Positions 52,353 through 62,726 are shown, numbered from the stretch's first letter. The stretch is DNA of 64,000 nt from Flavobacterium amnicola (GCF_004122165.1 NZ_SBKO01000005.1:121692-185691), one strand, 5' to 3'. Notes: generated by a model from the letters alone, not told the origin. Numbers and translations: made by a program.

Positions 52353-52805
52353 CTAATCGTTCGTATAATATTCCGGAAGCTCTTTTAAGAAATTATATTT
52401 CTCATTTTCGAAATCCATTTGGCAAAAATAGTGATTTAGTCCGTTGGTAACCATTAAATACTTGGCATCTAAAACCATATTGTAACGAGCAATTTGATCA
52501 AAAGTATTCTGAGAAATGGGTACTTCTGGTGCTTTGCATTCGATTAATAAAAATAACTTTCCATCAGGTTGAAAAACCACAATATCATATCGTTTACTTA
52601 AACCATTAATTTTGATTAACTTTTCAACATTAATATACGATTTGGAATATTTTTTTTCTTCCATTAAAAAGCGAACTACGTTTTGGCGTACCCATTCTTC
52701 AGGTGTGAGAATCACGAATTTTTTCCTGATTTCATCAAAAATAGATACTTTATTTTCGCTATTTTTGAACCGAAAGGAATACGATGGAAAATTAAGTTGT
52801 TGCAT
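52353..52805 (-). CDS. HsdR_N-like nuclease-fold protein
   Basis: A 150-residue stand-alone protein of the type I restriction enzyme R-subunit N-terminal family. The PD-(D/E)xK-like core is visible as RYDIVVFQPDGKLFLLIECKAPEV (D and ExK), followed by QIARYNMVLDAKYLMVTNG. It is conserved as an isolated gene next to holA in many Bacteroidota and is not part of a restriction system. It is divergent from holA with only 46 bases between. Confidence 0.85.
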   Translation of the reverse strand: MQQLNFPSYSFRFKNSENKVSIFDEIRKKFVILTPEEWVRQNVVRFLMEEKKYSKSYINVEKLIKINGLSKRYDIVVFQPDGKLFLLIECKAPEVPISQNTFDQIARYNMVLDAKYLMVTNGLNHYFCQMDFENEKYNFLKELPEYYTND

Positions 52806-52851
52806 AAGGCAAAGCTATCATCAAATTACCAAATAACCAAATCAACGAATT

Positions 52852-53856
52852 TTGGACGAAGTTTTAAGAATCATAAAAGACATTCAAGCTGGAAATATAA
52901 AACCAATCTACTTTTTGATGGGTGAGGAGACTTATTACATTGATAAGTTATCGGAATATATCGAGCAAAATATATTGCAAGAACACGAACGCGATTTTAA
53001 TCAAACGGTTTTATACGGCCGCGATGTGACTATTGAAGATGTGGTAGGCAATGCCAAACGATATCCTATGATGGCCGATCGACAAGTGGTCATTGTGAAA
53101 GAAGCTCAGGATTTATCAAGAACAATTGATAAATTAGAATCTTATGCTGAAAATCCTCAAGATACCACAGTTTTAGTGATTTGTTACAAATATAAAACAC
53201 TAGATAAACGAAAAAAAGTAACCAAGATTCTTGAAAAACAAGGAGTTGTTTTTGAAAGCAAAAAATTATATGAAAATCAGGTTGGCGATTGGTTAAAACG
53301 TGTTTTGGCAGGAAAGAAACTCAATATTGAACCCAAAGCAGCAGCCATGTTTGTCGATTTTTTGGGGACAGATTTAAGTCGGATTGCTAATGAAATTGAT
53401 AAGTTGGCAATTATTTTAAAACCTGGCGAAACCATCACGCCGGCAGTTATTGAAGAAAATATCGGATTTAGTAAAGATTTCAATCCGTTTGAATTTAGAA
53501 AAGCTATTGGAGAACGTAATCAGTTGAAAGCCTATCAAATAGCCGATTATTTTGCACAAAATCCGAAGGATAATCCAATTGTATTGACGGTTGGGTTGGT
53601 ATTTAGTTTTTTTTCTCAGTTGCTTCAATATCATGGATTAAAAGATAAAAATCCAAAAAATGTTGCAACTGCATTACGAATAAATCCGTATTTTGTTAAG
53701 GATTATGAATTGGCTGCTCGCAATTATCCAATGAAAAAAGTGAGTAGTATCGTAGCAACCATGCGCGATATAGATGTAAAGAGCAAAGGAGTGGGCGCGT
53801 CTAACTTGCCAGTTTCCGATTTACTGAAAGAAATGTTAGTCAAAATTTTTAATTGA
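52852..53856 (+). CDS. holA: DNA polymerase III subunit delta
   Basis: HolA opens the sliding clamp as part of the clamp loader. The 334-residue protein has the family N-terminus (IKPIYFLMGEETYYIDKLSEYI), a non-canonical P-loop region, ADRQVVIVKEAQDL, the LSRIANEIDKLAI helix, and the C-terminal collar domain (NPYFVKDYELAARNYPMKKVS). The only start giving the conserved N-terminus is TTG at 52852. Confidence 0.88.
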   Translation: MDEVLRIIKDIQAGNIKPIYFLMGEETYYIDKLSEYIEQNILQEHERDFNQTVLYGRDVTIEDVVGNAKRYPMMADRQVVIVKEAQDLSRTIDKLESYAENPQDTTVLVICYKYKTLDKRKKVTKILEKQGVVFESKKLYENQVGDWLKRVLAGKKLNIEPKAAAMFVDFLGTDLSRIANEIDKLAIILKPGETITPAVIEENIGFSKDFNPFEFRKAIGERNQLKAYQIADYFAQNPKDNPIVLTVGLVFSFFSQLLQYHGLKDKNPKNVATALRINPYFVKDYELAARNYPMKKVSSIVATMRDIDVKSKGVGASNLPVSDLLKEMLVKIFN

Positions 53857-53924
53857 TTCCATTTTCTTAGCTGGTTAGAAATCACGATATTTGTCCTCCA
53901 AATTTTATAAAAACGAAATTGATT

Positions 53925-54113
53925 ATGAGTATAGGAATGAATAAAAATACTGTTTTAGGTTGGGCCACATTTTTAATGGTAATCATGGGATTAGTATTAA
54001 TAGGGCTTGGCGCTTACCGATATGCTGATGTAGCAGGTTGGGGCTTCGCCACAGTTGGTTTTGGCTTTTTACTAAATGCTTGGGTATTTAATGCCTTGAA
54101 AGGAAGAGTTTAA
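53925..54113 (+). CDS. CAL67264-family small membrane protein
   Basis: A 62-residue protein with two membrane helices (TVLGWATFLMVIMGLVLIGL and WGFATVGFGFLLNAWVF) separated by GAYRYADVAG. The pattern matches the small CAL67264 family of Bacteroidota, of unknown function. ATG at 53925 is taken as start; one at 53937 is also possible. Confidence 0.75.
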   Translation: MSIGMNKNTVLGWATFLMVIMGLVLIGLGAYRYADVAGWGFATVGFGFLLNAWVFNALKGRV

Positions 54114-54125
54114 ACTTCCTCCTTT

Positions 54126-55631
54126 CTAATCCGCTTTGTATTTTTTCATTGTTTCCAATGGTTCAATCGAAATTTGATTGCTCCAAATTTTTGGGTCGTA
54201 CTGTTTCAGCTTTATATAATTAAATTCTTTTTCTTTGAAATTTTCAAGAGTATTTTGTGAAATTTCTGATTTAGAGATGCTTAATAGTTCTGTTTTACTA
54301 AGCGTGTTTCCTTCCATTTTTAAATCAAAGGCCAAAACATCTTTTTCAACTTTACTTTTCTTGATTATTTCAATAAACTTGATTGGTCTGTTTAAGTAAA
54401 AATAAGTGCCATTTTCTTCCAATGCATATTGAAGATCATAGGTGTTATCTTTGGTTGATTTTTTGAATAACAATGTCCCATTATCGATATTTTCTTTGAA
54501 TTTGATTCCTAATAGAAGTTTTAAATTTAAACTCTTACCAGTTTCTCCTTCTGCCAATGCGTAGTTGCATTTTACAACCGCATAATCGGTTTCAGAAATG
54601 TACAATTTCCCATTGTATTTAGCCCTACTTTTCCTTGGAGAAAACTTCAAAATATGAATTACGTCATCATTTTCATCATTGTATATTTTTCCTGCATATT
54701 TATAATAGTAGGCTTCTGGGTCATAAATAAAATTAAATTTTGATTTTTCGGTAAACCGTTGGCTCGCGAGAAACTTAGTCAATTTGTTTCTTGTTCTTGT
54801 CAAGTTAGAATCTTTATCTTTTTCTTTTTTTTTTGTTTTTTTAAGAGAAATGGTGTCTTTAGAACCAAATAAACCACTTTTAACTCTGTAGTATTTAGTG
54901 GAGTCTAAGTGCTTAAATAATAGAGATAGCCCCTTTTGTTGTAATTCGTCAATGGAACCTGTAGAACCTTCACCGGTTATAATAGTAGCCTTATTTACAT
55001 TAATTTTTGAAGTTTGTTTCGTTGCGTTTTTGCCAGAATAGTAATCGAATAGTATATCTTCATACACTTTAGGAAAATTCGATTTTAATTTGTTACATAA
55101 CGTAGAAACGTCTTTGTCAACTTCTTTTAATTGCTTTTTGGTAAATCCCGTCGATTCGTTTATATCAATAAGCATTTGGGAAGGCTTAAATACACCGGCA
55201 TCTCTTAGAAAAAATTGACTTTTTGTTGGATTATCAATAGCAGTATAATTTGTTTTTAAACGTTTTTTTACTTCCATCATCAATTCGTCAGGATTGGGTT
55301 TGATGTTGTTAACACTAACTTCGTTTAGGTTGAAAATGGCTTCCGCGAGTTTTATGACCAAATTTTGTTGCTTGACTTCTTTAATTGAAATTTTTTGCGA
55401 CTGATATCCTAAATACCTTATTATTAGTATGTTTTCATCTATGTTTTGTTCTTCCGGTAAATTAAACAGCCCTTCTTCGTTCGAAATTAAATCAATCTCA
55501 TTACTTAGTTTTATACTTGCGTAGGGAAGAGGTAATTGATCTTTTGAATCAATAATTTTTATGGAAAGTCCTTGTGCAGAAGCATTTAAACCGCAAATAA
55601 GTAACGCTAGAAAGAATTTGAATTTGGCCAT
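54126..55631 (-). CDS. Exported protein with carboxypeptidase-like regulatory domain
   Basis: A 501-residue protein with a signal peptide (1-19, ending ASA-Q) and a CarboxypepD_reg-like beta domain (about 22-105: IKIIDSKDQLPLPYASIKL, EGLFNLPEE, IRYLGYQSQKISI). A 390-residue C-terminal region follows with RDAGVFKPSQ, YYYKYAGKIYND, ISETDYAVVKCNY and a lysine-rich segment. It resembles the DUF5686-type envelope proteins. Probably periplasmic or outer-membrane associated; function unknown. Confidence 0.72.
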   Translation of the reverse strand: MAKFKFFLALLICGLNASAQGLSIKIIDSKDQLPLPYASIKLSNEIDLISNEEGLFNLPEEQNIDENILIIRYLGYQSQKISIKEVKQQNLVIKLAEAIFNLNEVSVNNIKPNPDELMMEVKKRLKTNYTAIDNPTKSQFFLRDAGVFKPSQMLIDINESTGFTKKQLKEVDKDVSTLCNKLKSNFPKVYEDILFDYYSGKNATKQTSKINVNKATIITGEGSTGSIDELQQKGLSLLFKHLDSTKYYRVKSGLFGSKDTISLKKTKKKEKDKDSNLTRTRNKLTKFLASQRFTEKSKFNFIYDPEAYYYKYAGKIYNDENDDVIHILKFSPRKSRAKYNGKLYISETDYAVVKCNYALAEGETGKSLNLKLLLGIKFKENIDNGTLLFKKSTKDNTYDLQYALEENGTYFYLNRPIKFIEIIKKSKVEKDVLAFDLKMEGNTLSKTELLSISKSEISQNTLENFKEKEFNYIKLKQYDPKIWSNQISIEPLETMKKYKAD

Positions 55632-55777
55632 TTTTAAAAATTTTCATAAATGTAAATAAAAACGCACAAAAGAATAACGATTTGTGTTTATTTAACAATT
55701 CTATAAATTTAAAATTTCTTTGGAAATTATGCATAGAAATAATAATTATTTGCAATATTAAAAACCTATTTAATCTT

Positions 55778-55785
55778 TATATTTG
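55778..55785 (+). promoter_or_regulatory. -7 element of the ettA promoter
   Basis: TATATTTG, 16 bases before the start codon; the transcript would have a very short leader. Confidence 0.5.
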
Positions 55786-55801
55786 CAGAAATTTATAAGA
55801 T

Positions 55802-57490
55802 ATGTCAGACGATAAGAAAGTAATTTTCTCAATGCAAAAATTGAGTAAATCCTATCAAGGAAGTGATAAACAAGTTTTAAAGAATATTTATTTGAGTTTC
55901 TTCTATGGTGCCAAAATTGGTATTCTAGGTTTAAATGGTTCGGGTAAATCGTCATTATTAAAAATTATTGCTGGAGTCGATAAAAACTACCAAGGAGATG
56001 TTGTTTTTGCACCTGGCTATACCGTTGGATATTTAGAGCAGGAGCCTCAATTGGATGAAAATAAAACAGTTATTGAAGTGGTTCGTGAAGGGGTAGCTGA
56101 GACTATGGCTATTTTGGATGAATTCAATCAAATAAACGACATGTTTGGTTTACCGGAAGTCTATGAAGATGCCGATAAAATGGACAAATTAATGGACCGT
56201 CAGGCGGCTTTACAAGATAAAATTGATGCTGCTGGTGCTTGGGAAATTGATACTAAATTAGAAATTGCGATGGACGCTCTTCGTTGTCCTGATGCCGATA
56301 CTCCAATTAAAGTGCTTTCAGGTGGAGAAAAACGTCGTGTGGCTTTATGTCGTTTGTTATTACAACAACCAGATGTATTATTATTAGATGAACCTACGAA
56401 TCACTTGGATGCAGAATCAGTACTTTGGTTAGAGCAACATTTGGCACAATATGCTGGAACTGTAATTGCTGTAACGCACGATAGATACTTCTTGGATAAT
56501 GTTGCAGGTTGGATTTTAGAATTGGATAGAGGAGAAGGTATTCCATGGAAAGGAAATTATTCTTCTTGGTTGGATCAAAAATCAAACCGTATGGCATTGG
56601 AAGAAAAAGTAGCTTCTAAAAGAAGAAAAACCTTAGAACGTGAGTTGGAATGGGTTCGTCAAGGAGCTAAAGGACGTCAAACCAAACAAAAAGCACGTTT
56701 GCAAAACTATGATAAGTTATTAAACGAAGATCAAAAAGAATTAGACGAAAAATTAGAAATCTATATTCCTAATGGTCCTCGCTTGGGAACAAATGTTATC
56801 AATGCCAATCATGTTGCCAAAGCTTTTGGAGATAAATTATTATATGATGATTTAAATTTCACATTACCACAGGCTGGAATTGTGGGAATTATTGGTCCGA
56901 ATGGTGCTGGTAAAACTACCATTTTCAAAATGATAATGGATGAACTACAACCAGACAGTGGAGAATTTACAACTGGAGATACCGTTAAAATAGCTTATGT
57001 AGATCAAGCGCATTCCAATATTAATCCTGAAAAATCGATTTGGGAAAATTTCTGTGACGGACAAGAATTAATTATGATGGGTGGCCGTCAGGTAAATTCA
57101 AGAGCGTATTTATCTCGTTTTAATTTCGGCGGAAGCGAACAAAATAAAAAGGTTAATACGCTTTCTGGTGGTGAACGTAACCGTTTGCACTTGGCGATGA
57201 CTTTAAAAGAAGAAGGAAACGTACTTTTATTAGATGAACCAACGAATGACTTGGATATCAATACGCTTCGAGCATTAGAAGAAGGTCTTGAAAATTTTGC
57301 AGGTTGTGCGGTTGTTATTTCTCACGACAGATGGTTCTTAGATAGAATTTGTACGCATATTTTAGCTTTTGAAGGGGATTCGCAAGTATATTTCTTTGAA
57401 GGTGGTTTCTCCGATTATGAAGAAAACCGTAAAAAACGTTTGGGTGATGTTGCACCAACAAGAATTAAATATAAAAAATTAATTAGATAA
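55802..57490 (+). CDS. ettA: Energy-dependent translational throttle protein EttA (ABC-F)
   Basis: A 562-residue ABC-F ATPase that binds the ribosomal E site and gates early elongation according to ATP/ADP. It has two ABC domains: Walker A GLNGSGKSS and GPNGAGKTT; signatures LSGGEKRR and LSGGERNR; Walker B DVLLLDEPTNHLD and VLLLDEPTNDLD. The interdomain P-site tRNA-interaction linker (about 250-320, KRRKTLERELEWVRQGAKGR) and the arm insertion in domain 1 are those of EttA. It is a single gene with its own terminator. Confidence 0.95.
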   Translation: MSDDKKVIFSMQKLSKSYQGSDKQVLKNIYLSFFYGAKIGILGLNGSGKSSLLKIIAGVDKNYQGDVVFAPGYTVGYLEQEPQLDENKTVIEVVREGVAETMAILDEFNQINDMFGLPEVYEDADKMDKLMDRQAALQDKIDAAGAWEIDTKLEIAMDALRCPDADTPIKVLSGGEKRRVALCRLLLQQPDVLLLDEPTNHLDAESVLWLEQHLAQYAGTVIAVTHDRYFLDNVAGWILELDRGEGIPWKGNYSSWLDQKSNRMALEEKVASKRRKTLERELEWVRQGAKGRQTKQKARLQNYDKLLNEDQKELDEKLEIYIPNGPRLGTNVINANHVAKAFGDKLLYDDLNFTLPQAGIVGIIGPNGAGKTTIFKMIMDELQPDSGEFTTGDTVKIAYVDQAHSNINPEKSIWENFCDGQELIMMGGRQVNSRAYLSRFNFGGSEQNKKVNTLSGGERNRLHLAMTLKEEGNVLLLDEPTNDLDINTLRALEEGLENFAGCAVVISHDRWFLDRICTHILAFEGDSQVYFFEGGFSDYEENRKKRLGDVAPTRIKYKKLIR

Positions 57491-57496
57491 AATTTT

Positions 57497-57527
57497 GATT
57501 CCCTGCTACTTGGCAGGGATTTTTTTA
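57497..57527 (+). terminator. Intrinsic terminator of ettA
   Basis: TCCCTGC / GCAGGGA stem around a TACTTG loop and a T-run. Confidence 0.85.
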
Positions 57528-57614
57528 TGTATAAAACGGTAATTATTGAATACGTTTAATCTTTTTTATTTACTTTAGTAGTGGTTAAACAGGAGAAAAA
57601 TTGAATGACAACAT

Positions 57615-59801
57615 ATGAATAAATATTTACTTCCATATTTCTTATTGTCATTGTTACTTTCTAACTTCTCGTTTGCTCAAGAAAAGCCAATCTCAAAAAA
57701 AGAAATTCAACAAAAAATTTCAAATGCAAGAGAAGAATTGTCCAATTTGGATTGCGAGAAATCATTACATTTAGCAGAAGAAGCTCTAATTGGAGCTTAC
57801 AAATTTAATGACAATGTGCTTATTGCTAAGGCATATAATGTAATAGGTTCTAATTTTCTAGAATTTGCCGACACTCAAAAAGCGAAAAGCTATTATAATA
57901 AAGCTTTATTCTTTGCTAATAAAACCGATAACGACACCATTAAAGATTGGATTTACAATAATTTAGGAGCCGTTTATGCCTATTATGAAAACAATACTGA
58001 AAAAGGAATAGAGTTTTATAAAAAAGGCTTGGTATATACCGAAAAAACAAAAAATAAAAAACAAATTGCATATAATGCCTTAAACATTGCTGGTGCCTAT
58101 TTTGATGAAGTGATGTATGATAAAGGTTTACCTTTTTTAAATAAAGCCGAAAAGCAAATGCCTTTTATTGATGAAGTAGAAGCAAGCATTACGTTTAATT
58201 CGCTCAAAGGTTCCTATTATAGTTTTGTTGGACAAAATGATAAAGCCGAAGCCCATTATAAAAAAGCAATTTCTTTTGGAGAAAATGACAATACAAATCT
58301 AGATGATTCCTATTTGGCAGAGGCTTACCATGATTTTTCGCTACATTATCTGAAGATTAAAAAATACAAAGAAGCCTACGAATGTCTAGATCATCATAAC
58401 ACAATTAAAGATAAAATTTATAATGATGAGCGTTCAGAAAAAGTTAGAACCTATGAAAATAAATTAGAAATAGGGGAGTATAAAAGACAAATCGATTTTA
58501 TTGAAAAAGAAAAACTTCAAAAAGAAAATAGTCTTCAAAAGACAAAAATTATCTTCCTGCTGTTCGCTATCATCTTTAGTATTTTGTCCTATCTGACTTA
58601 TATTTTATTCAAAAATAATAAACTTAAAAAAAGGAATTTTGAAGAACTACAGGAGGTTAATATTCAATTGAATAAAGCCAAAGAAATTGCCGAAGAATCT
58701 ACGCAATTGAAATCGCAGTTTGTCTCCACAATTACACACGAATTAAGAACTCCCTTATACGGAGTAGTGGGTATTACTGACATTATTGCAAATGAACATC
58801 CTGAATTAAAAGATAGTGAACATCTTAATTCACTTAAATTTTCGGCAAAATATTTATTGTCATTAGTGAATGATGTGCTTCAGATTTATAAAATCTCCGA
58901 AAAGAAAATTATCCTAGAAAATACAAAGTTTAATATTCGAGAAAAATTAGAATCGATTAAAAATAGTTTGCAAATCTTATCGACTAAAAACGGTAATACT
59001 ATTAAACTTGAAATTGATGAAAATGTTCCCAAAATAATCATTGGCGACAGTCTTCGGTTATCGCAAATCTTCATGAATTTGATTAATAATTCTTTGAAAT
59101 TTACCGAAAATGGAAACATTTTTGTCAAAGTTAATTTGTTAGAAAGAGAAGGAAACTTCTGTAAAATTAAATTTCAAGTGATTGATAATGGAATTGGAAT
59201 TTCTAAAGAAGATCATGAAAAAGTCTTTCAGGAATTTGTTCAAATTGAAAGAAGAGAAGATGATTATCAAGGTACTGGACTTGGACTTCCGATTGTTAAA
59301 AAACTGATAGAATTATTTGGTGGTGAAATTGAATTAGAGAGTGAAGAAGGCGTAGGGACAACCATAAGTTTTGTCATCACTTTTGAAACTTCTTTAGAAG
59401 AAGTAACAGACAATCAACAAAATAGAATTGATTTTAAAGAAAGAGAAATTAAAATTTTATTAGTGGAAGACAACAAAATCAATCAAGTGGTTACTAAAAA
59501 ATTGTTGAATAGTTTTAATTTTAAAACAATTGTTGTTGAAGATGGTTACAAAGCAGTTGAAAGGATCAAGGATGATTCCTTTGATTTAATATTAATGGAT
59601 ATCAATATGCCTAAAATTAATGGGTTTGAAACCACAAAACTAATCAGGTCAATGGGAGTTGAAACGCCGATCATAGCCCTTACAGCATTTGATAAACAAG
59701 AAGTGGAAGGACAAGCACTAGAATCCGGAATGAGTGGCGTATTAATTAAGCCTTTTGAAAAAGAAGATTTATACGATTTGATTACGAGTTTAGTGAAATA
59801 A
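57615..59801 (+). CDS. TPR-containing hybrid histidine kinase with receiver domain
   Basis: A 728-residue sensor. It has a signal peptide (1-21, ending SFA-Q), a periplasmic array of about five to six TPR repeats (about 35-270), a coiled segment and one transmembrane helix (about 311-333). HisKA with the phosphoacceptor H375 (TITHELRTPLYG) and HATPase_c with GIGISKEDH and GTGLGLPIVKKL follow. A receiver domain (about 615-728) has the phosphoacceptor D662 (LILMDINMP) and K in LIKPF. It is a one-gene phosphorelay start; no DNA-binding partner is adjacent. Confidence 0.92.
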   Translation: MNKYLLPYFLLSLLLSNFSFAQEKPISKKEIQQKISNAREELSNLDCEKSLHLAEEALIGAYKFNDNVLIAKAYNVIGSNFLEFADTQKAKSYYNKALFFANKTDNDTIKDWIYNNLGAVYAYYENNTEKGIEFYKKGLVYTEKTKNKKQIAYNALNIAGAYFDEVMYDKGLPFLNKAEKQMPFIDEVEASITFNSLKGSYYSFVGQNDKAEAHYKKAISFGENDNTNLDDSYLAEAYHDFSLHYLKIKKYKEAYECLDHHNTIKDKIYNDERSEKVRTYENKLEIGEYKRQIDFIEKEKLQKENSLQKTKIIFLLFAIIFSILSYLTYILFKNNKLKKRNFEELQEVNIQLNKAKEIAEESTQLKSQFVSTITHELRTPLYGVVGITDIIANEHPELKDSEHLNSLKFSAKYLLSLVNDVLQIYKISEKKIILENTKFNIREKLESIKNSLQILSTKNGNTIKLEIDENVPKIIIGDSLRLSQIFMNLINNSLKFTENGNIFVKVNLLEREGNFCKIKFQVIDNGIGISKEDHEKVFQEFVQIERREDDYQGTGLGLPIVKKLIELFGGEIELESEEGVGTTISFVITFETSLEEVTDNQQNRIDFKEREIKILLVEDNKINQVVTKKLLNSFNFKTIVVEDGYKAVERIKDDSFDLILMDINMPKINGFETTKLIRSMGVETPIIALTAFDKQEVEGQALESGMSGVLIKPFEKEDLYDLITSLVK

Positions 59802-59802
59802 A

Positions 59803-59833
59803 ATAAGCCTTCTAGAAATTCCAAAAGGCTTAT
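59803..59833. terminator. Bidirectional intrinsic terminator
   Basis: ATAAGCCTTcT / AAAGGCTTAT stem between convergent genes. Confidence 0.75.
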
Positions 59834-59858
59834 CAAATCAAATAAAATAATTAAAAAT

Positions 59859-61784
59859 CTATTTCATTTTAAGGATTGTAAATACAGAACGTCTGTTTAA
59901 TTGATGGGCTTCTTCAGAACAATCAGCACCATCTTTACAATCATTAACTAGATTATATTCTCCAAATCCTTCGTGTTTCTTGATTCTTTTTGGATCTACT
60001 CCTCTTGAAACTAGATAATTATAAGTAGAGTTAGCTCTTCGCATACCTAGGGCTTCGTTATATTTGAAACTACCACGGCTATCGGTATGAGAACCAATTT
60101 CAATTTCCATTCCTGGATAGGTTTTAAGTAGTAAATCGGAAATTTTTTCTAATTCTACTTCGGCATCTTTTCTAATAGTATGTTTGTCAAAATCAAAGTA
60201 AATATTTTCAATATTGATATCGGCCAATACATCTACATCTTGAACAGGATCCAATTCAAAATCAACTTGAACAAATGATTTTCCTTTAGAATTTCGAGTA
60301 TCGGCAATTTTGGAAGGTTCAGGCAAGTATTTAGGGTGTGAAGCTTCCACGGTATAAGTAGTTTCTCTATCGGCACTGTAATTATACTTTCCTTTATCGT
60401 CGGTTAATAAATCGGCGATTTGATTTCCATTCGCATCTTTAATAATAATTTTTGCATCTTTAATTGGTTGTTTGTTGATTGCGTCAGTCACCACCCCTTT
60501 TATAGCGAATAAAGGAACTCTGTCAAAACCATAAATATCATCATCACCAACTCCACCTTCACGATTAGAAGAAATAAAACCAGTTTCGCCTGTGTCATTA
60601 AGGAAGAACGAAAAGTCATCCATTGGTGAATTAACAGGAGACCCCAGGTTGATTATTTCTTGAATGTTTCCGTCATCATCTAGAACCGTTGCAAAAATAT
60701 CAAGTTGTCCTAAACCTTGTAATCCATCAGAAGAAAAGAAAAGATTTCCGTCGGAGTGCACAAAAGGAAATACTTCTTGTCCTTCAGTATTAATTTTATC
60801 GCCTAAATTTTCTGGTGTTCCATAAGAATCTCCATTAACACTTACTTTGTAAATGTCAGATTTTCCTTTTCCTCCAGGCATATCGGAAGCGAAATACAAT
60901 GTTTTTCCATCGGAAGTCAAACTAGGATGTCCAACCGAATAATTATTGTTATTAAATGGGAGTTCCACCACTTTTTCCCATTTATCATCTTCATTCAATG
61001 TGGCTTTGTATAGTTTCAAATTATTGATTCCTTCACCATCTTTACCTTTTTTGCCATCTGTATAATTGTTTCGGGTAAAGTACATTGTTTTGCCATCTTT
61101 TGATAAAGAAATCTGACCTTCATGAAATTTGGTGTTGATGTCTCCTTCCACTTTTTTAGCCTCAGATAGTGTTTCACCATCTTTCTTAAGAGTAAATAAA
61201 TCAAGGAAAGGTTGTTGGTTCCAAGAATAGGTTCTTTTTATTCCAACTCCTTTATCTCTACTAGAAGCAAATGTGATGACATTGTTTTTTTCTACGGCTC
61301 CAAAATCACTTAATTCAGAATTAAAGGGAACTGTTTTCGAAAAGAATTGTTGTTTGATATTGAAGATATTGGTTATGAAATTTTTGTCTTCCATAATCTT
61401 TTGAATACGTGTGTCAACAACTCCAGTTTCTTTGTATTTGTTTAACCAGATTTCCGATTCTTCGTATTTTTTCAATCCTCTCAATGCCAAAGCATATTTT
61501 AAGTAATATTCCGAATCAACTTTAGGTTGTTTTACTACTTCAGCATAGTAAGCGGAGGCATTTTGTGGATCACGCAGCATAGAATAACTATCTGCTAATC
61601 GGCGTTTTGCATAATCAACATTATAGTTATTGTCCACCATTTCTTTATAAACATTGATGGCTTTTACAAACGAGAAACTGTTATAAAGCGCATCTGCTTT
61701 TTTCTGTTTTCCAAATTGAGCTGAAGCTGAAGGGATCATCCCAAAAAGAAGTACAGCTATAAGGATATGTATTACTTTTTTCAT
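59859..61784 (-). CDS. OmpA-family protein of a gliding/T9SS adhesin cluster
   Basis: A 641-residue envelope protein. After a signal peptide (1-22) come TPR-like helices (about 30-130), PD40/WD40-like beta-propeller repeats (about 160-420: LSKDGKTMYFTRN, LTSDGKTLYFASDMPGG, HSDGNLFFSSDG), a CarboxypepD_reg domain (about 425-510), and an OmpA peptidoglycan-binding domain (about 530-641: IYFDFDKHTIRKDA, GSHTDSRGS). This architecture accompanies PorP/SprF proteins in Bacteroidota and tethers outer-membrane complexes to the wall. It is last in the cluster, 17 bases after the SprF gene. Confidence 0.9.
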   Translation of the reverse strand: MKKVIHILIAVLLFGMIPSASAQFGKQKKADALYNSFSFVKAINVYKEMVDNNYNVDYAKRRLADSYSMLRDPQNASAYYAEVVKQPKVDSEYYLKYALALRGLKKYEESEIWLNKYKETGVVDTRIQKIMEDKNFITNIFNIKQQFFSKTVPFNSELSDFGAVEKNNVITFASSRDKGVGIKRTYSWNQQPFLDLFTLKKDGETLSEAKKVEGDINTKFHEGQISLSKDGKTMYFTRNNYTDGKKGKDGEGINNLKLYKATLNEDDKWEKVVELPFNNNNYSVGHPSLTSDGKTLYFASDMPGGKGKSDIYKVSVNGDSYGTPENLGDKINTEGQEVFPFVHSDGNLFFSSDGLQGLGQLDIFATVLDDDGNIQEIINLGSPVNSPMDDFSFFLNDTGETGFISSNREGGVGDDDIYGFDRVPLFAIKGVVTDAINKQPIKDAKIIIKDANGNQIADLLTDDKGKYNYSADRETTYTVEASHPKYLPEPSKIADTRNSKGKSFVQVDFELDPVQDVDVLADINIENIYFDFDKHTIRKDAEVELEKISDLLLKTYPGMEIEIGSHTDSRGSFKYNEALGMRRANSTYNYLVSRGVDPKRIKKHEGFGEYNLVNDCKDGADCSEEAHQLNRRSVFTILKMK

Positions 61785-61801
61785 AATTCAGTCGTTTTTG
61801 G

Positions 61802-62719
61802 TTAGAAATAACGTGGAGATTTGTATTTAGATTTATCAAATTTGAAATCAAACATAATCATGATTTCGTGCGATCCAGAGGTGTAAGGTTTTAAATCGGA
61901 CATTGGGTAATCATAGGCATAACCGATTGTTAATTGTCTTGTCAATTGAAAACTTACAAGTGCTCCAGCAGAATCATCTACTCGATACGAACCACCAATC
62001 CATAATTTTTCGTTGAATAAAAACGATAAGGTTGCGTCATATGATACAGGTGCTCCTTTTGTGAATTTTACCAATCCAGTAGGTCTCATTTTTACGCTTC
62101 CGCTTTTTGTTATATCAAAGACATAACCTGCAATTCCATAAAAATGTGATTGTTCCAGTGCTCTATAAAATCCGTTTTTAGCATAATCGTTTTCAATTAA
62201 TTTAGGAGAAGAAAGGCCTACATACCATTTAGGTTGGTGAACATAAATTCCCGCTCCAAGGTTAGGTGTCCATCTATTCAACTTTTCTTGAAAATAAGGA
62301 TCATTAAAAACAGTTGGATTATTTAGAAGAGCTCCATCTAGACTGTAATAGCTAAATCCTCCTTTCACTCCAAATGCCATTTTTGTATTTTCTGTAAGGT
62401 TAATTGAATACGAAAAATCAGCATATAAATAGTTGAAATTTTCATCACCTAATTTGTCATTTATAAATGAAAAACCAACTCCAATTCTATCATTTCTTAA
62501 TGGAGAGTGAATAGAAAGTGTTTGCGTAGTTGGTCCTCCATCCATGCCAACCCACTGACTTCTATGCAGACCAACAATGGTAAGAGCTTCTCGACTTCCG
62601 GCATATCCAGGATTTACAGATATAGTATTGTACATATATTGTGTAAACTGTGGTGTTTGCTGTGCGTAGGCATTACACATTGTTATGCCTATTACTAAGG
62701 TTAATAGTATACGTTTCAT
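61802..62719 (-). CDS. PorP/SprF-family type IX secretion membrane protein
   Basis: A 305-residue outer-membrane beta-barrel protein of the PorP/SprF family, recognised by a signal peptide ending YAQ, then QTPQFTQYMYNTISVNPGYAGSR, HRSQWVGMDGGPTTQTLSIHSP, GVGFSFINDKLGD and a C-terminal YRVDDSAGALVSFQ...IGYAYDYP. SprF is needed for surface delivery of the gliding adhesin SprB, and family members pair with type B sorting-domain proteins. It lies seven bases downstream of such a gene. Confidence 0.93.
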   Translation of the reverse strand: MKRILLTLVIGITMCNAYAQQTPQFTQYMYNTISVNPGYAGSREALTIVGLHRSQWVGMDGGPTTQTLSIHSPLRNDRIGVGFSFINDKLGDENFNYLYADFSYSINLTENTKMAFGVKGGFSYYSLDGALLNNPTVFNDPYFQEKLNRWTPNLGAGIYVHQPKWYVGLSSPKLIENDYAKNGFYRALEQSHFYGIAGYVFDITKSGSVKMRPTGLVKFTKGAPVSYDATLSFLFNEKLWIGGSYRVDDSAGALVSFQLTRQLTIGYAYDYPMSDLKPYTSGSHEIMIMFDFKFDKSKYKSPRYF

Positions 62720-62726
62720 ATGATGG

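Noticed and set aside
52353..52805. Type I restriction system
   Set aside because: Only the HsdR_N-like nuclease fold is present, without helicase, HsdM or HsdS; this is the isolated core gene of Bacteroidota.
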